Shown here piece after piece: positions 46,839 to 58,599 of a stretch of DNA of 64,000 bases. The position numbers and the translations under genes were made by a program. Source of the stretch: Clavelina lepadiformis (Eukaryota > Chordata > Ascidiacea > Aplousobranchia > Clavelinidae); NCBI RefSeq assembly GCF_947623445.1, contig NC_135240.1:1426001-1490000 (forward strand), written 5' to 3'. Below the pieces are notes generated by a model. The model was not told the DNA's origin. It ran no database searches and saw only the letters and a program-made list of their open reading frames with translations. The stretch's first letter is position 1; every line of letters starts with the position of its first letter.

Positions 46839-47718
46839 TGCAAACGTCAAGGTCACTTTTAATGACTAAGCACAAATGTCGCGATGTGTAGGCGTAGCAT
46901 ACAGTTACGAGTTACGACAACAATTAAATTGCTAATAAGCGATAACAAGAAATAAAACAAAGATACCTTCTCACGAAGTTAAGTTGTGATTATATATGAT
47001 AATGATAATGTATAGTTATACAACTATAATTATATGTTATAATTACATGCTTTATTACGTGACTCAACTATTCAACTGCAGTTAATACTTTTTCAGCTCC
47101 AAATTTTGAAAATGGGCAAAAACTTAGCTTTTACGCACAAAATGCCGACAGCACTTATATTGAAAATAAGCCGGACTCATGTACCACGAAAATGATTTGG
47201 AACCCATTTTTTGAGCATGCAAGACACATATTAGTACGCTATGCTAATCTTGCTCAGAAGTTTAACATAAAGGTTGGAACCATTATTCTGTTTATAACTT
47301 AACTATCAGAAAAATAAAGTGTTGCAGCACATTAGATTTTAAAGCACAAATATAAATAATATTATTCAAAATCCACCGTATAGTATTCATCAAGTAGCAT
47401 AAGTGGTGCGGTGCGTGGTGATGGTGCGTTATATGAATATGATTATTGTTCATAATTATAATTATAGATATTCAAACATTTTTGGAAAATGTCAAGATTC
47501 GTTTGAGTTTACGTATATGAAATGTCAGAATCTAAATTTTTAGCAACAATCTATTCTATATAATAGACATTTTAAACGCAAGTTATCGTTCTCACAGCTC
47601 TGCCAAGATTTGTCAGTACTGTATATGAAAATAACTCTGCTGCGTCATCTAGCGTTTAGCGAATTTCGGCTGCATTAAAATTTCATAGTTGGTTACCAGT
47701 AATATTTCAAAGACCGTA

Positions 47719-47778
47719 TACAGTGGGACCTCGTTAATCCGTACCCCGAACAACCGGAATCCCCGCTATCCGACACAA
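47719..47778. mobile_element. Pogo/Tigger-type terminal sequence, right arm
   Basis: TA then CAGTGGGACCTCGTTAATCC at 47,721; mirror of 30,800-30,859. Confidence 0.6.
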
Positions 47779-47959
47779 AACTGCCATATCCATAGAATTA
47801 GTAGCAGCAGCAGATGGATGGATAGCAGCAGCATTAATGCATTAGATTTAGAAGGTTCAAAATGGTCCTTTTATGGTCAGGCATGCCCATTGCCCACTAA
47901 AATGTATTTTATTATTAAACCAAAAATATTACATCTCGGGATTTTTTATATGTTGTAGG

Positions 47960-48340
47960 TAACATCTTGGCTCTTGGGGTATAATTTGCACTTAATTTAA
48001 TTTCAAGGTCACGTGATCCACAAGGTCATACGCATTTAACTTGCTCTTATCAGGAAAAGAAGACAGATTTGGATTCCTTGTGAAATCACCTTTCCAATGA
48101 CACTAGTTTCATCAAAATTGGTCAACCGGTTACCAAAATATCAGGGCCGAAAATTTGGCGGCCACGTCCGTTTTTGCAAAAATTCGAAAATTCGAAGGCC
48201 TATATCTCCAAAACCACTGGTCCGATTGAGCTAATATTTTAGATTTGTGCTAATTATGCTAAGACTGTAGGGGTTAAACTCATTGGGTGATTTGACATGG
48301 AATGACCCCATGTCCAACATATTACAAAAAGATGTGACTT
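47960..48340. repeat. Probable dispersed repeat, unclassified
   Basis: Low-complexity, non-coding block with phrases such as TTGGTCAACCGGTTACCAAA and ATATCTCCAAAACCACTGGT, which have the style of interspersed repeats. No second copy lies in the window, so the call rests on texture alone. It is absent from the left arm. Confidence 0.25.
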
Positions 48341-48560
48341 TTAATTATCTATATTAAATACTTGCATTTATTTCATCTTTCACAGGGCAAGGAACGCAAT
48401 ATGCTGCTTACGATGCTTCCCCGCCCCAAGTGGCAGTTATTCATCCAATTACCCATCACAGTGAGTGAATTGACCCAATTAAAATCTCATAACTTATATA
48501 AGCAATTATGTATGCACCGAACTGAAGTACAATGTCAGCAAGAGTTGACAAGAGTTGATT

Positions 48561-48715
48561 TTGTTGAAACTGGCATCAACCTGCTCCAGTTGCGGCATCT
48601 AAGCAATGTCGTCCAGTCTGTTCAGCTCGTTAAAACTGACAATCAAGCGTTTCAACTGCGACAACGTGTTGATTCCCTTCAACTTGCCTAGACCATTCCC
48701 GTGCAAGTTGAGCAC
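48561..48715 (-). pseudogene. Leucine-rich-repeat exon fragment with a stop
   Basis: After a CTTCCAG acceptor the frame reads VLNLHGNGLGKLKGINTL, then SQLKRLIVSFNELNRL, DDIA-stop-MPQLEQVDASFNKI: two and a half LRR units in the style of LRRC9-like proteins. A TAG interrupts the second unit. It lies 3' of the ankyrin/WGR exons on the same strand; I see no evidence that it belongs to that gene. Confidence 0.55.
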
Positions 48716-51700
48716 CTGGAAGTGAGAGAGAGATTGTATTTGGTTCCGACCGATTCAACATTCAACCGTTTCTGGTGTGAATGATACATCACTATAGCAC
48801 ATGAAGGTTTCGTTAAAACGCTACAAAACTTATGTACATAAACTGGGAATAAAACGTCAAAATTAGAAATAGAAATTAGAAATAAAAATCAAAATTCCAA
48901 ATGCGATACCAAACGGCGCTGCAGCAAGATTGCAAGCCTATTTTGTGGACTTAGAAGAGCTGATTTGTGCAGGAAATGGATCATTCCTGGATGAAGATTG
49001 CTTCTCATCATCTTCAACATCGAATCTGACCAAGTATCGGATGTAAACTTGGATGAAAATTGACTCAATCACAGCATCATGTAAATGAATCGATGTGGTA
49101 GTGTAAATCGCAATAAATTGCTACTAAGCTTAATACACTGCAGCAAGCATAATGTAGATAGTTACCTGTTCAGGGCTGTAAACGACATACTCGTTGTAAG
49201 TATTGGTGACACCGGTTAAATCTGTATTTTTAACTTTTTCTCCAAGAGATATTGCTCCACCTTAATGACAAGATAATTCGTCATTTTTCAGTTAGTTAGC
49301 TGCTAGAACAAGGCTGCTACCTACACATAGCAATATTTTAAGATTTGCAATTGTGTGCCATCTCTCTCCATCTCTCCATCTCTCTCTCGCCATGATCTCT
49401 CTCCATCGTCTTCAGTTTAAAGTACTTTGCAAATTCCTTGATGGCATTAGAGGGGGTGTTAAATAGGGAAGCCTGCCAATTACCCCGCTCCCCGATCAAA
49501 GTTTGACCAACTGACCCTGCTTCTCTCAAACCGGATAGAAGATCTGGATGTGGTGTGGGTTGCTCTGAATCATTCTTCATTTCATCTTTCCTAAACCTCT
49601 TAAGGATGGTGACAGCATCTTCCTCAAAATTAGGAGTTGAAGTGCTCCAGATGATGTTGTCAGACACCTCTGCTGTGATGCAGCTTGGCTTTACCTGAAT
49701 GATGGGAGAAAAAAATTTTCTGTGCTATTTTGGCAAAAAGTTCTTTGAAAATGTGGAATTACACAAAATTATAGAAAATTAATGGCTGACAAACAATTCT
49801 AAAAGAGCAACTGACCCATTTTTCACGATCGATGTTCATGACAGCTTGTAATTCGTCAGACATTCTTCCAGATCCTCCTTCAAGAGCATACGAGAGTGCG
49901 GTGCCTCCGAATCTGCCAACTTGGGGGATCCCTTGATCACCCCTTGATCAACGAGAAGCCTGAGAAAGCAATGAAAAAGCTATTTCGTCTGAGAAACAGC
50001 AATTTTAATAAATTGAAGCAAGGTGAATCAAGGTGAAGCCTTGACCTGAGCAAGCACACTTACTGACTTACTTCAGTATGGTTAATTGGTTATGTTTTCC
50101 CAGCAGCCGTAAGCAACTGGTTTAGCAGCGTGGTGAAGGACCGTTCGGTCGTCACTGTCCAATGCTGACAGCAAGACTGGCGTTTTGTGGTTAAGCAACT
50201 TTTTAACGACAACTTCATCATTCTAAAATTAACAACAATCAACAACATTTAACTGTTGCATTGACTACATAAATCGAAAAAAAAAATACTGAGAAAGCAA
50301 TGCTTGGTCGATAAATACATCCACAGATGTTTATTATTGACAATAATCAGATTCTGTAAGCTAATCCCACATGTTGTACAGCCAGCATGAGTGGTGTTTG
50401 ATTCTTGATTCCATCGACTTGAATATTGATGTCAACGTTGTAATCCAACAGGAGGTCAATCACCTGTACAGTAAATTACCATGATAGTAACAATGTAACA
50501 TATTGTTAAGAAGGTGTGCAACGGCAAACAAAAAACCAATACTGACCATGAAGCGCATAATACATGGGCAGAAAAAACTTTGTTGCAATAACATATGAGA
50601 TGGTTAAATAAATACTAAAACAAATAAGAAAAATAGGAATAAAAATGAAAAGTTAATGTTTTCATTTCAGACACTAAGACGCCTCACCCGATGAGCTTTC
50701 AGTTGAATGGCTCTTGTCAGTGGGTTGATGACGATGCTCTCGATTTCGCCGCTGAAGTAATCGTTCACGACAATAGCCGGATCGCAGTCAGGAGAAGAAA
50801 CCTCGATGAGTGGGATCGGGAATCGACAAGTTCAATTTATCGCTCCACTTCCACGATCATGCTCCAGGAAGAGTCTAAGAGAACCGGGTAAATTTTGCTT
50901 TGAAATGTCCATAGAAACACAAGTTTAAAATGGCATGTTTTGATTTACGAGCTGTTATACATGCACAGTTTAATTTGAAATAAAGTTTCTACAAAATACT
51001 AAATTTTCTACAATTTTAATTTAAGACTTACTTCAATATGTTAGCAGTTGTGTCATCATTAATTGCAGAGTTCCACAGCAGAGCGGCAAAAGCATTTCTA
51101 CCTGCCAAATCAGTGAGTGCGATCATGCCTCGGAACGAAGAAGGATTTCGCTCTGCAAAACAAATAAATGAGAGACCGTGAAGGTTAGCTATCTTTAAAA
51201 TACAGGGCATCACGGTAACTAACACTGCATACCAATGAAAACCTTGATGAGTGTAAGGTTCTTCGTAAAAGCAGCATAATGAAATGGTGTGCATCCACGC
51301 TCATCAGTTGTGTAACTTGGCACACCGCATTCAATTAAGACTTTTGCCACCTGAAGAACACTAGTGTGAACCGATGCTTAAGAGGAAACCATGCTTAAGA
51401 GGAAACAAAGGTTATTACGCCCAACATATGCTTGTTGACATAAGAGTAGTGGTTATAAGTTTTCTTACACCATAGCCCTTGTTCTAATATGTCACATTTG
51501 CTATTGGAGATTTGTATCAGTTATCATGGAATTAAATTCAACATGACAACTTTCTTCATCTCCGATGCAGGGTGAGCAATGGAAATCTAAAAATCATTTC
51601 TACCTTGATCTGAACATCAGTGTTGGTTGGTCGATTTATTGCAAGAACGTGGAGAAGGTTCTGCTTCAGGTCATTCTTTTCACACAGCTTGCTAGAATCT

Positions 51701-54024
51701 CTCTGTTTGCGAAGTAGAGATAAAACGACCTGGTATTTTCGAGCTCGCATCGCCGACTGCAAAGAAAATGTAAACAATGGCGCAAAGTCGTGGACAGATG
51801 TGGTTGGTATTCAATGCAAAATAAAAACAGAAGTTTAAAAGTAACATTTAATGAGACATTAAAGACTAAAAAATAAAACTATTATTTAAACATTAATGGT
51901 AAATTGGTGCTCACTTCTACTGCTGACGCATACTTCACTCCACAAGCTTCAAGCCTATCCAGCATAACATAAGTAACACCTTGCCAGCCTTTCTCCACAA
52001 CAACCTGTAACAAACACAAGGTTGGAATGTGCATGGCTGAGAGCTCCCCTGTAGCTTAACATGTATTAAGTATAACTTTGGGAGAATTGAATGGGGCAAA
52101 TTTTGGCAAAAAAGACAGTAAGCGCAAAAATCTTCATACTGTATTGAACATTAACACTATATTCTGCGCGTTGTACGTCTAGTAATCTTATACTCTGGGA
52201 AAGGACCTTATACATGTTAGTGTCCAATACAACATGAACACTTCTACAGTTGTTATTTTTCCAAAAATTTGGTGCAATGTTTTATTAAGTAGTTTCACCT
52301 TGAAAGCCGGTTCACAAGTGGGCTTGGGTGGCGGGGCAATAGCAGACTTCAGTCTCCATTTCCTGTGGGAAGTTTCTTCCTGGGTATCAGCTCCACTTAG
52401 TGGACGTGGGATTGTGATTACGTTTGTGTTGACGTTAGTACCTTTCCGGATCAACATCATCACACAACTGGAAAAATATGTCAAAGAATTCTTTTAGTGC
52501 TCATCAGCTTTTACAGACAAACAACAACCATTTCCTCGATTTAAAAGCAAATCTAAACATGAGTTCATAGAGTTCACAATACTTTGATCAGATACGCATG
52601 AAGTACATTTCGCTTAAAACAAGACACCCAGTTAAGCGGTGAATGCAAAACAGCAAAGTGAATGATGCGACAACTGACAACCAAATAATTTTCCACAACA
52701 TGGCACAATTACTTTAAAATATCACGTTTTCAATAGACTTCATAGAAAAAGACCAGTGCTTAAGAACTTAACCTCACCTGTTATGGCCGGCTTTGACAGC
52801 GAGGCTCATTGGAGAGTTGCAATCCGAATCTTGTCTGTTGATGTTTGCCCCTCTCTCGACGAGATGCATGCAGCATATCATCGCACCTTGACGAGCAGCT
52901 TCGTGAAGAGGAGTTCGACCTGAAGCGTCAGCGGTGTCCACCTCCTCACCGGACATTCCTGAAGTGAGCAGTGTCGTGAGTTCAATGGGATCACACCCTT
53001 TCTCCGAAGTAACCAATTCTCTGAGAAATAATAAGCTCAATGGCATAGATGCTCATTGCTGTAAATACATGCGTTGTTATCAACCGTAATACAATAGTTT
53101 CTCTTGTTGCTTCATTTAATGTTACACAATGGAGATGTATTTGAATGCATAACTCTCATGTTTAGCAATAGCATTAATGCATTATACATATGATTTCATC
53201 ATATCATTATCAACCGGACCTGTACAAATTTATTGCTCATGAAAATAAAATGAGATAATGCAAGTGTCTAAGAAGCTAAACTTAATTGCCAATCTTCACG
53301 TAAGCGTAATGAAGAGGAACCCGTCCAAATTTATCAGCAACTGTGAGACTGGCGCCTTTCTCTATCAGCAGATCAGGAATGTCAAAGAGGGCAGATGATG
53401 GGCCACTTGCATTGACAGCAAGATGAAGAGGTGTCCTGCACTGGGCATCACATTCTTTCAATGACGCTTGCTTCTCAAGCAAGGCATTCACCAGGTCAAT
53501 TTCTATAAAAGAAAACTTTGTCGAAGCCTTTGTACAATAATGCTTTTATCGTATGTAAAAGTGGCTATTGACTGGAACAGAAAGATGGAACAGAATAATT
53601 ATGGTCCTGAATTTGGGTTTTATATTCCACAATCTCAGGCAGTTACAGGATTAGGGATTTATGCTCATTGCCCATGCTTAGGTTTACATCAGTTTAACCA
53701 CCTTCTCCCTTTTCAACCGCAAACATGAGCGCAGTTCTTCCATTCCTGGGATCGGGTGGCACGAGTTTGATGTCTGATATTGTTTGAAGAAGAGCTCGGA
53801 TAGCCGGAAGCAGGCTGCGATCGCCAGGACTGAAATGTTAGAAAAACACATACATCCATGTACTGCGTAATTAATGGCATCCAGGCCGGATAGCCACTGT
53901 CAAAACAGCGACTGTCATAATGGCGACTTCATAATAGCGACGTAATCAAGTGAGCGACATTCCAAACAGCGATGGTATAAATGCCGACCGCATTAAAACA
54001 GGACTGTTATGATAGCGACTTAAC

Positions 54025-54765
54025 TAGGCTTACCATATTTTTTTCATTGAAAAGCGGGACGCTTCAGAACAACAAGCCCTATCAGATAAATGTGGTTTAC
54101 ATTTTACTAGAAGTATGAGACTATTTTGGATTCCTATCGTCAGGGACAGCTAAAGTAGTAAGACACCAAGAAAAACTAAAATAATGGATTTTGCTAGGAA
54201 ACAAAACAATGTTCAAGCATTTGTAAATTTACATAATCGTCCAATCATACTTTTCTGTAGACAATACTTTCTTCCAGAAGTCTATATTCAACTTTATTTT
54301 CTCATAAAAACCACAGCAGGAAAAGTCAGTTTTAATTTTGCAGGTGATAAGGGCTTTCACATTCAAATGGTTTTTGCAGAAGAAAATGCAAACAAGTACC
54401 GGAACCGTACGAAATAAGTTCTTTCAATAACCCAACTGCAAAAGGATCATCTCCTCCTCCTAGCCTACTATTACTGAACAGTGAACAAGCGAATGCGCTA
54501 ACAATCAACTCACCACTGGACCAATTACCCGCTACAATGATGTAACAATTACTTTCACATTTAACACAACGAAACGAGAACACGCATCACTCTTCAGGAA
54601 GTTAGCTAAACAGACCAATCACATCATGCTAATATTCGTGTAGTGTGGGGCAATGCTGGCTCAGTAAATGCCAAAGCGGGACTTTTAGTTGACTGATCGA
54701 GACGCCGGGACAAAGCCTTTAAAAGCGGGACTGTCCCGGCTAAAACGGGACGTATGGTAAGCCTA
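54025..54765. mobile_element. hAT-type element nested in MULE-C, right arm
   Basis: Mirror of 27,456-28,196, flanked by GACTTAAC at 54,017-54,024 and again after 54,765. Confidence 0.82.
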
Positions 54766-54867
54766 GACTTAACTCGTGTTCACTGAGTCGAATGAGGCAT
54801 TTATAAATGGAAGGCAACATTTTGACGTGTCACATTAATTTTAAGGTCGTTTGAAAAATTTGCCCCA

Positions 54868-55551
54868 ATGGATTTTATAATTTCAAGAAAAGGAAGTGAC
54901 ATGATAAGTTATGAAGGCTTTTTGTACAGGAAAGACAAAACAAAGTTAAATACAATCAATTGGAGATGTGCTAAAACAGGTTGTAAAGGTCGCCTAACGA
55001 CAAGCCTTCAGTATCGTGAGCAACAACAGCCCCCAGTGAGCAGTGGCGTCCACACGCATCCACCAAACCCTACGGAAGTGGCAGCCAGGAGAGTTGAAAA
55101 CAGTGTAAAAACAGCTGCAGTAAGAGCACGGGATCCACCACGAAGAATCGTGCAGGATGCATTGACCGAAGTTAATGAAGAAGTTGCAGCAGCTGTTGGC
55201 TCTTCCACAAATCTGCGTCAAACCATCAGACGGAAAAGGAAAGCAGAAGTAATGCCTCTCGTAAATTACTTCGAAGACCACTACGTGGGCCGAAGAAACA
55301 GACGGGGAGACAGACGACAGCCATTGTTTCCCGTACATATGCGGAGTGTGAAAGCCAGACAAGATGCGGGACTGCCACGAACCAACAACCAGCTAGAGAG
55401 TTGGCACAATGTGTTTCAGGGATCAACGGAAACTCATCATCCTTCCATCTTTCGATTCATCGAAGCTTTAAGACGGGAGGAAGCCCTTCAAGGGGCAAAC
55501 CGAACCCAGCTACTACAAGGCAGAGACCTGACTCAGCAAATGAAAAGATAG
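54868..55551 (+). CDS. MULE-C transposase derivative with FLYWCH-type finger, right arm
   Basis: Twin of 26,670-27,353 with two visible residue changes (ARDPPRR versus ARVPPRR, TQQMKR versus TQRMKR) and the same truncation and missing catalytic core. Confidence 0.75.
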   Translation: MDFIISRKGSDMISYEGFLYRKDKTKLNTINWRCAKTGCKGRLTTSLQYREQQQPPVSSGVHTHPPNPTEVAARRVENSVKTAAVRARDPPRRIVQDALTEVNEEVAAAVGSSTNLRQTIRRKRKAEVMPLVNYFEDHYVGRRNRRGDRRQPLFPVHMRSVKARQDAGLPRTNNQLESWHNVFQGSTETHHPSIFRFIEALRREEALQGANRTQLLQGRDLTQQMKR

Positions 55552-57844
55552 GTGACAATGAACACACGAATCACTGTTGTACAGCAAAATCGAGGCCAGT
55601 ATGATCTGCGGCAGTTCCTTCGAGCCCTTGCTCACAATTTAGAAATAAACGTGGCTTGATTTTTATTGCAAGACTTTTGGTTGTTTTAAAGTTCCTTTTG
55701 GTTTCAATCTTTCACTACGCAGTGTTTGCCTGTTTGTGCGTGCATACGTGTGTAGAGAGGTGTGGGGGATGGAAGGTATATGTGGAGGGGGTGAAAGAGT
55801 GCGTGTGCGCCTAAGCCTTGGATTTAATAAAAGAAGTGAGGTCGCTGTCGTGTGGTCGCTCTATTGACAGTCGCTATTTGGAACCCGAGCCGTAATTAAT
55901 ATATAATACATTAAGAAGTATTTGTGAAGTATTTCGTACAATACTACTGTTTGTAAGTCGGTAAAAACAGGTCATTACACAACCAGCACAACATACCCAT
56001 GTCTGGCAACAGCAAGAGTTAAAGGAGCGATAGGATATTTGTGCTTAGGGTTGTTTGAGCAAAAGTTTGGCTGAGCGCCAGCATCCAACAGCATCTGTTC
56101 AGCGCGACCTTTTCGATTCAACAGCGTCGTGATTAACGGTGAAGCACCTTGGCTATCCAATAGATCCAACTTTGGCTTGTGGCGAAGAAGACATGCCAGG
56201 ACTTTGCATTCCTTTGAGAAATTTACTTTTGTTAACAGCATATACCTTTCAAAGCAAATAATTTTCATCTATTAAAGTTGGTGCTAAAAACTTTACTTCT
56301 CAGGCAGAAAATGCACAGTTCCATTTTCCAAATAACCCTTTAACATTACAAAAATAGATTGTAGGCACTTACCTTGTCAATGGCTGATTTACTGAGATAA
56401 TGGGCGGCGGATTTTCCTTCATCATTTGGGTTGCGATAATTTCGACGAGTTTTTCCAACAATCGTACTCACGTCAGACTTAGATGCCATAACCAAAGCTT
56501 CAAGCAAAGGACAGGCCTGGTCTTCAAGCTTCTTTGTCTTTAATAAAAACATGGTGGTTTGGAAAGTCTAGACTCTAGGTGCTGCAATTTTTAGGCTGAC
56601 TTCCTTCTTAAATGTCATATTATCGAGTATCAACTTATCAAGTTTCGATCAAATAAGTCACCCGATCAAAAAGGCCCCGTGTCAATGGTTCTTCAGCAAG
56701 TAGTCTTGCTACTATAGTGCGGCCACGCTCATCACGGAAATAGGCATCGGCGTGATGTTCTGCCAACAAGTGGGCAGTTTCTCTGTGATCTTTCAACAAG
56801 GTCACTCCTATTGGGGGCATCTAAAACAATAAAAAATTGTTCTTATTGTTGTGAATATCCAGACTTTTGCCAGTTTATAAAAAATTCTTAACGCACAACT
56901 ACTGACTGGAATTTGTTGTGTAATTTTGGGAGCAGTTAATGAGTGGTAACATGAACAAAACAGCCAACACAGCCTATAAAGCATGACAGCATGCATTCCA
57001 TTTAACTCTGTGAATACGAACAAAGTGATTTTGGCGAACCTTTCTGTCATTATACACATCGGGGTTGGCAGAAGCTTGTAGAAGTACCAGCACACAGTGG
57101 TACCATCCATAAGCTGCTGCATAATGAATGGCTGAGTTGTTTGATGAATCGGCAACATTTTGATCGGCACCTACAACCAAACAACGTAACTGTGTCTGAA
57201 ATTGAAATCATCAACGTGACTAAAGGCAATATTTGATAAGATTAATGATAAGTTATACAAAATTACAAGGTACTGTAGTTTCACTGTGAGATGTAGTACA
57301 TGATTATAGCAAAACTTTACAACCTAAAGGCATCCTCTTACCTTTATGTAGAAGATAGGTGATTACAGGATAATGTCCATTCATTGCTGCATGAATCAAT
57401 GCCGTCCTTTGCAACTCGTCCCTTATTTCTATGAGTGCACCAAACTAGAAAGTAAACAAAGCAAATTTTAAGCATAAAAAAACAGTTCTGCCACCACATG
57501 TTAAACAAGGTAAATCTTGTACCTTAAAATGCACATGAAATGCTGCTGTATAACCGCTTATAATGTTTACGTTTAACGAGATATTTTGTTTTTAAAGTCC
57601 ATTATAACGTTCAGGGTAAATCCAAACAACTTTACAACAGTCAACACTGTCATAACACATTTGCTTTAGTTGTGTAATTTCGTTACTCACTTGTTTTAGT
57701 TTTTTTGATACGTTAACACTATATTGTGTTGTTGTTAAAGTGGAATTTTGACAGTAGTATTATTTTATGATTTCCAAGGATTATTCTGTCTTGCATTTGG
57801 CAAGCTGTTACTGTTTCATTTAAAACGGTTAAGCTGAGTAAGTC

Positions 57845-58080
57845 AAGGGCCTCAGGGCATTTAAAACGAATTGGTCGAAATAAATTAAATCGAAATGTCC
57901 AAGTGTTATAACGAAACAAAAGCCGAAAAAAAGCTTCTCATTATTCTGATTTCTCACAACTATTGATCAACAAATAAAACTCATCATGATATATATGATT
58001 TTATACAATGACTTAACTGTAGCCTAAAAAATTCCATTATGAACATGTCTGCGCTTTTCAAAGATTTCTGATAAACTTGC
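57845..58080. repeat. Diverged third copy of the IR2 arm sequence
   Basis: Resembles 40,440-40,700 in the same orientation: AAATCGAAATGTCCAA, TTTCTCACAACTATTGATCA and ACATGTCTGCGCTTTT are recognisable with many changes. Shows that the IR2 arms belong to a dispersed repeat family. Confidence 0.65.
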
Positions 58081-58284
58081 CTAAAGAAACAAAATTTTAA
58101 AAAAGTTTTGTAATATAAAACAACCAAAGCTACTTCCTACCTACAGAAAAACGCGCTTCAAAAAACGCCCTCTAATATAGACTTCCTTGTTAATACTTAA
58201 ACTAAGGTGAAAGGGTTTAAAACAGGAAGCACTAACGTATTTTGTTGCACATTTCGCAATATAAACACTGTCATAACATTTTCA

Positions 58285-58569
58285 CTAGTCGTTCAATCGC
58301 TCCACACAATATACAAAAAAATTATATGGCACACCAAGCACACCACGTGAGGGCCGATGGATTGGGCAGGCATTGATCACATGGTCTGCTGTCTGCTCTG
58401 TGGCACCACACTCACATCCTGGTGAGGTAACCAGTCCCCATTTGTGCATGTCTGAACGAAAGCGTCCGACGCCGGTGCGAAAGTGGTTGAGCTTAACCCA
58501 AGCAGTTCTTGCGAGAGACATTCCCGGTGGGTTTGGGTCGGCGTCGGTTACTCTAATAATAATAGACAA
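58285..58569 (-). pseudogene. 3' fragment of a non-LTR retrotransposon polyprotein
   Basis: The frame contains ARTAWVKLNHFRTGVGRF, then HKWGLVTSPGCECGATEQT and ADHVINACPIHRP. This C-x-C-G-x4-T-x2-H-x5-C arrangement is the known C-terminal segment of many non-LTR (LINE-type) reverse-transcriptase proteins. Neither RT nor endonuclease is nearby, so it is a 5'-truncated relic. Confidence 0.75.
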
Positions 58570-58599
58570 AAATTAACCTGTGAAATTCCGATAAAAAAT

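Larger units (their letters stand above)
53876..55891 (+). mobile_element. MULE-C in an intron of the ankyrin gene, right arm
   Basis: Mirror of 26,330-28,345 with the same 9-bp flanks (GTAATTAAT on this strand), so the element was present before IR3 formed. Confidence 0.88.
46839..56392. repeat. Inverted duplication IR3, right arm
   Basis: Mirror of 25,829-31,736, longer by about 3.65 kb (about 47,900-51,590), which holds eight further ankyrin/WGR exons. The outer end (56,392) is within the exon at 56,373-56,537; the gene continues beyond it only on this side. Confidence 0.92.
49338..57444 (-). pseudogene. Ankyrin-repeat/WGR protein gene, PARP-like (PME-5-like), damaged 3' half
   Basis: Exons on the minus strand: 57,444-57,342, 57,170-57,040, 56,820-56,662, 56,537-56,373, 56,211-55,997, 53,829-53,702, 53,502-53,300, 53,020-52,778, 52,467-52,299, 52,004-51,915, 51,756-51,604, 51,350-51,243, 51,150-51,032, 50,874-50,688, 50,463-50,371, about 50,222-50,100, 49,959-49,816 and 49,694-49,338. 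Phases agree nearly throughout; the 53,300/53,020 junction is unresolved. Most exons carry ankyrin helices (RTALIHAAMNGHYPV, GCTPFHYAAF). The last has WGR features (GERGNWQASLFNTP, then AIKEFAKYFKLKT), the domain that activates many PARPs. No PARP catalytic domain follows. Ankyrin plus WGR resembles C. elegans PME-5. Damage: TGA at 50,834-50,832, a one-base slip near 50,110, an 11-bp tandem duplication at 49,930-49,951. Confidence 0.7.

Noticed and set aside
52234..52497. Plus-strand 87-residue frame, and its twin at 29,724-29,987
   Set aside because: Antisense to an ankyrin-gene exon with clean splice sites.
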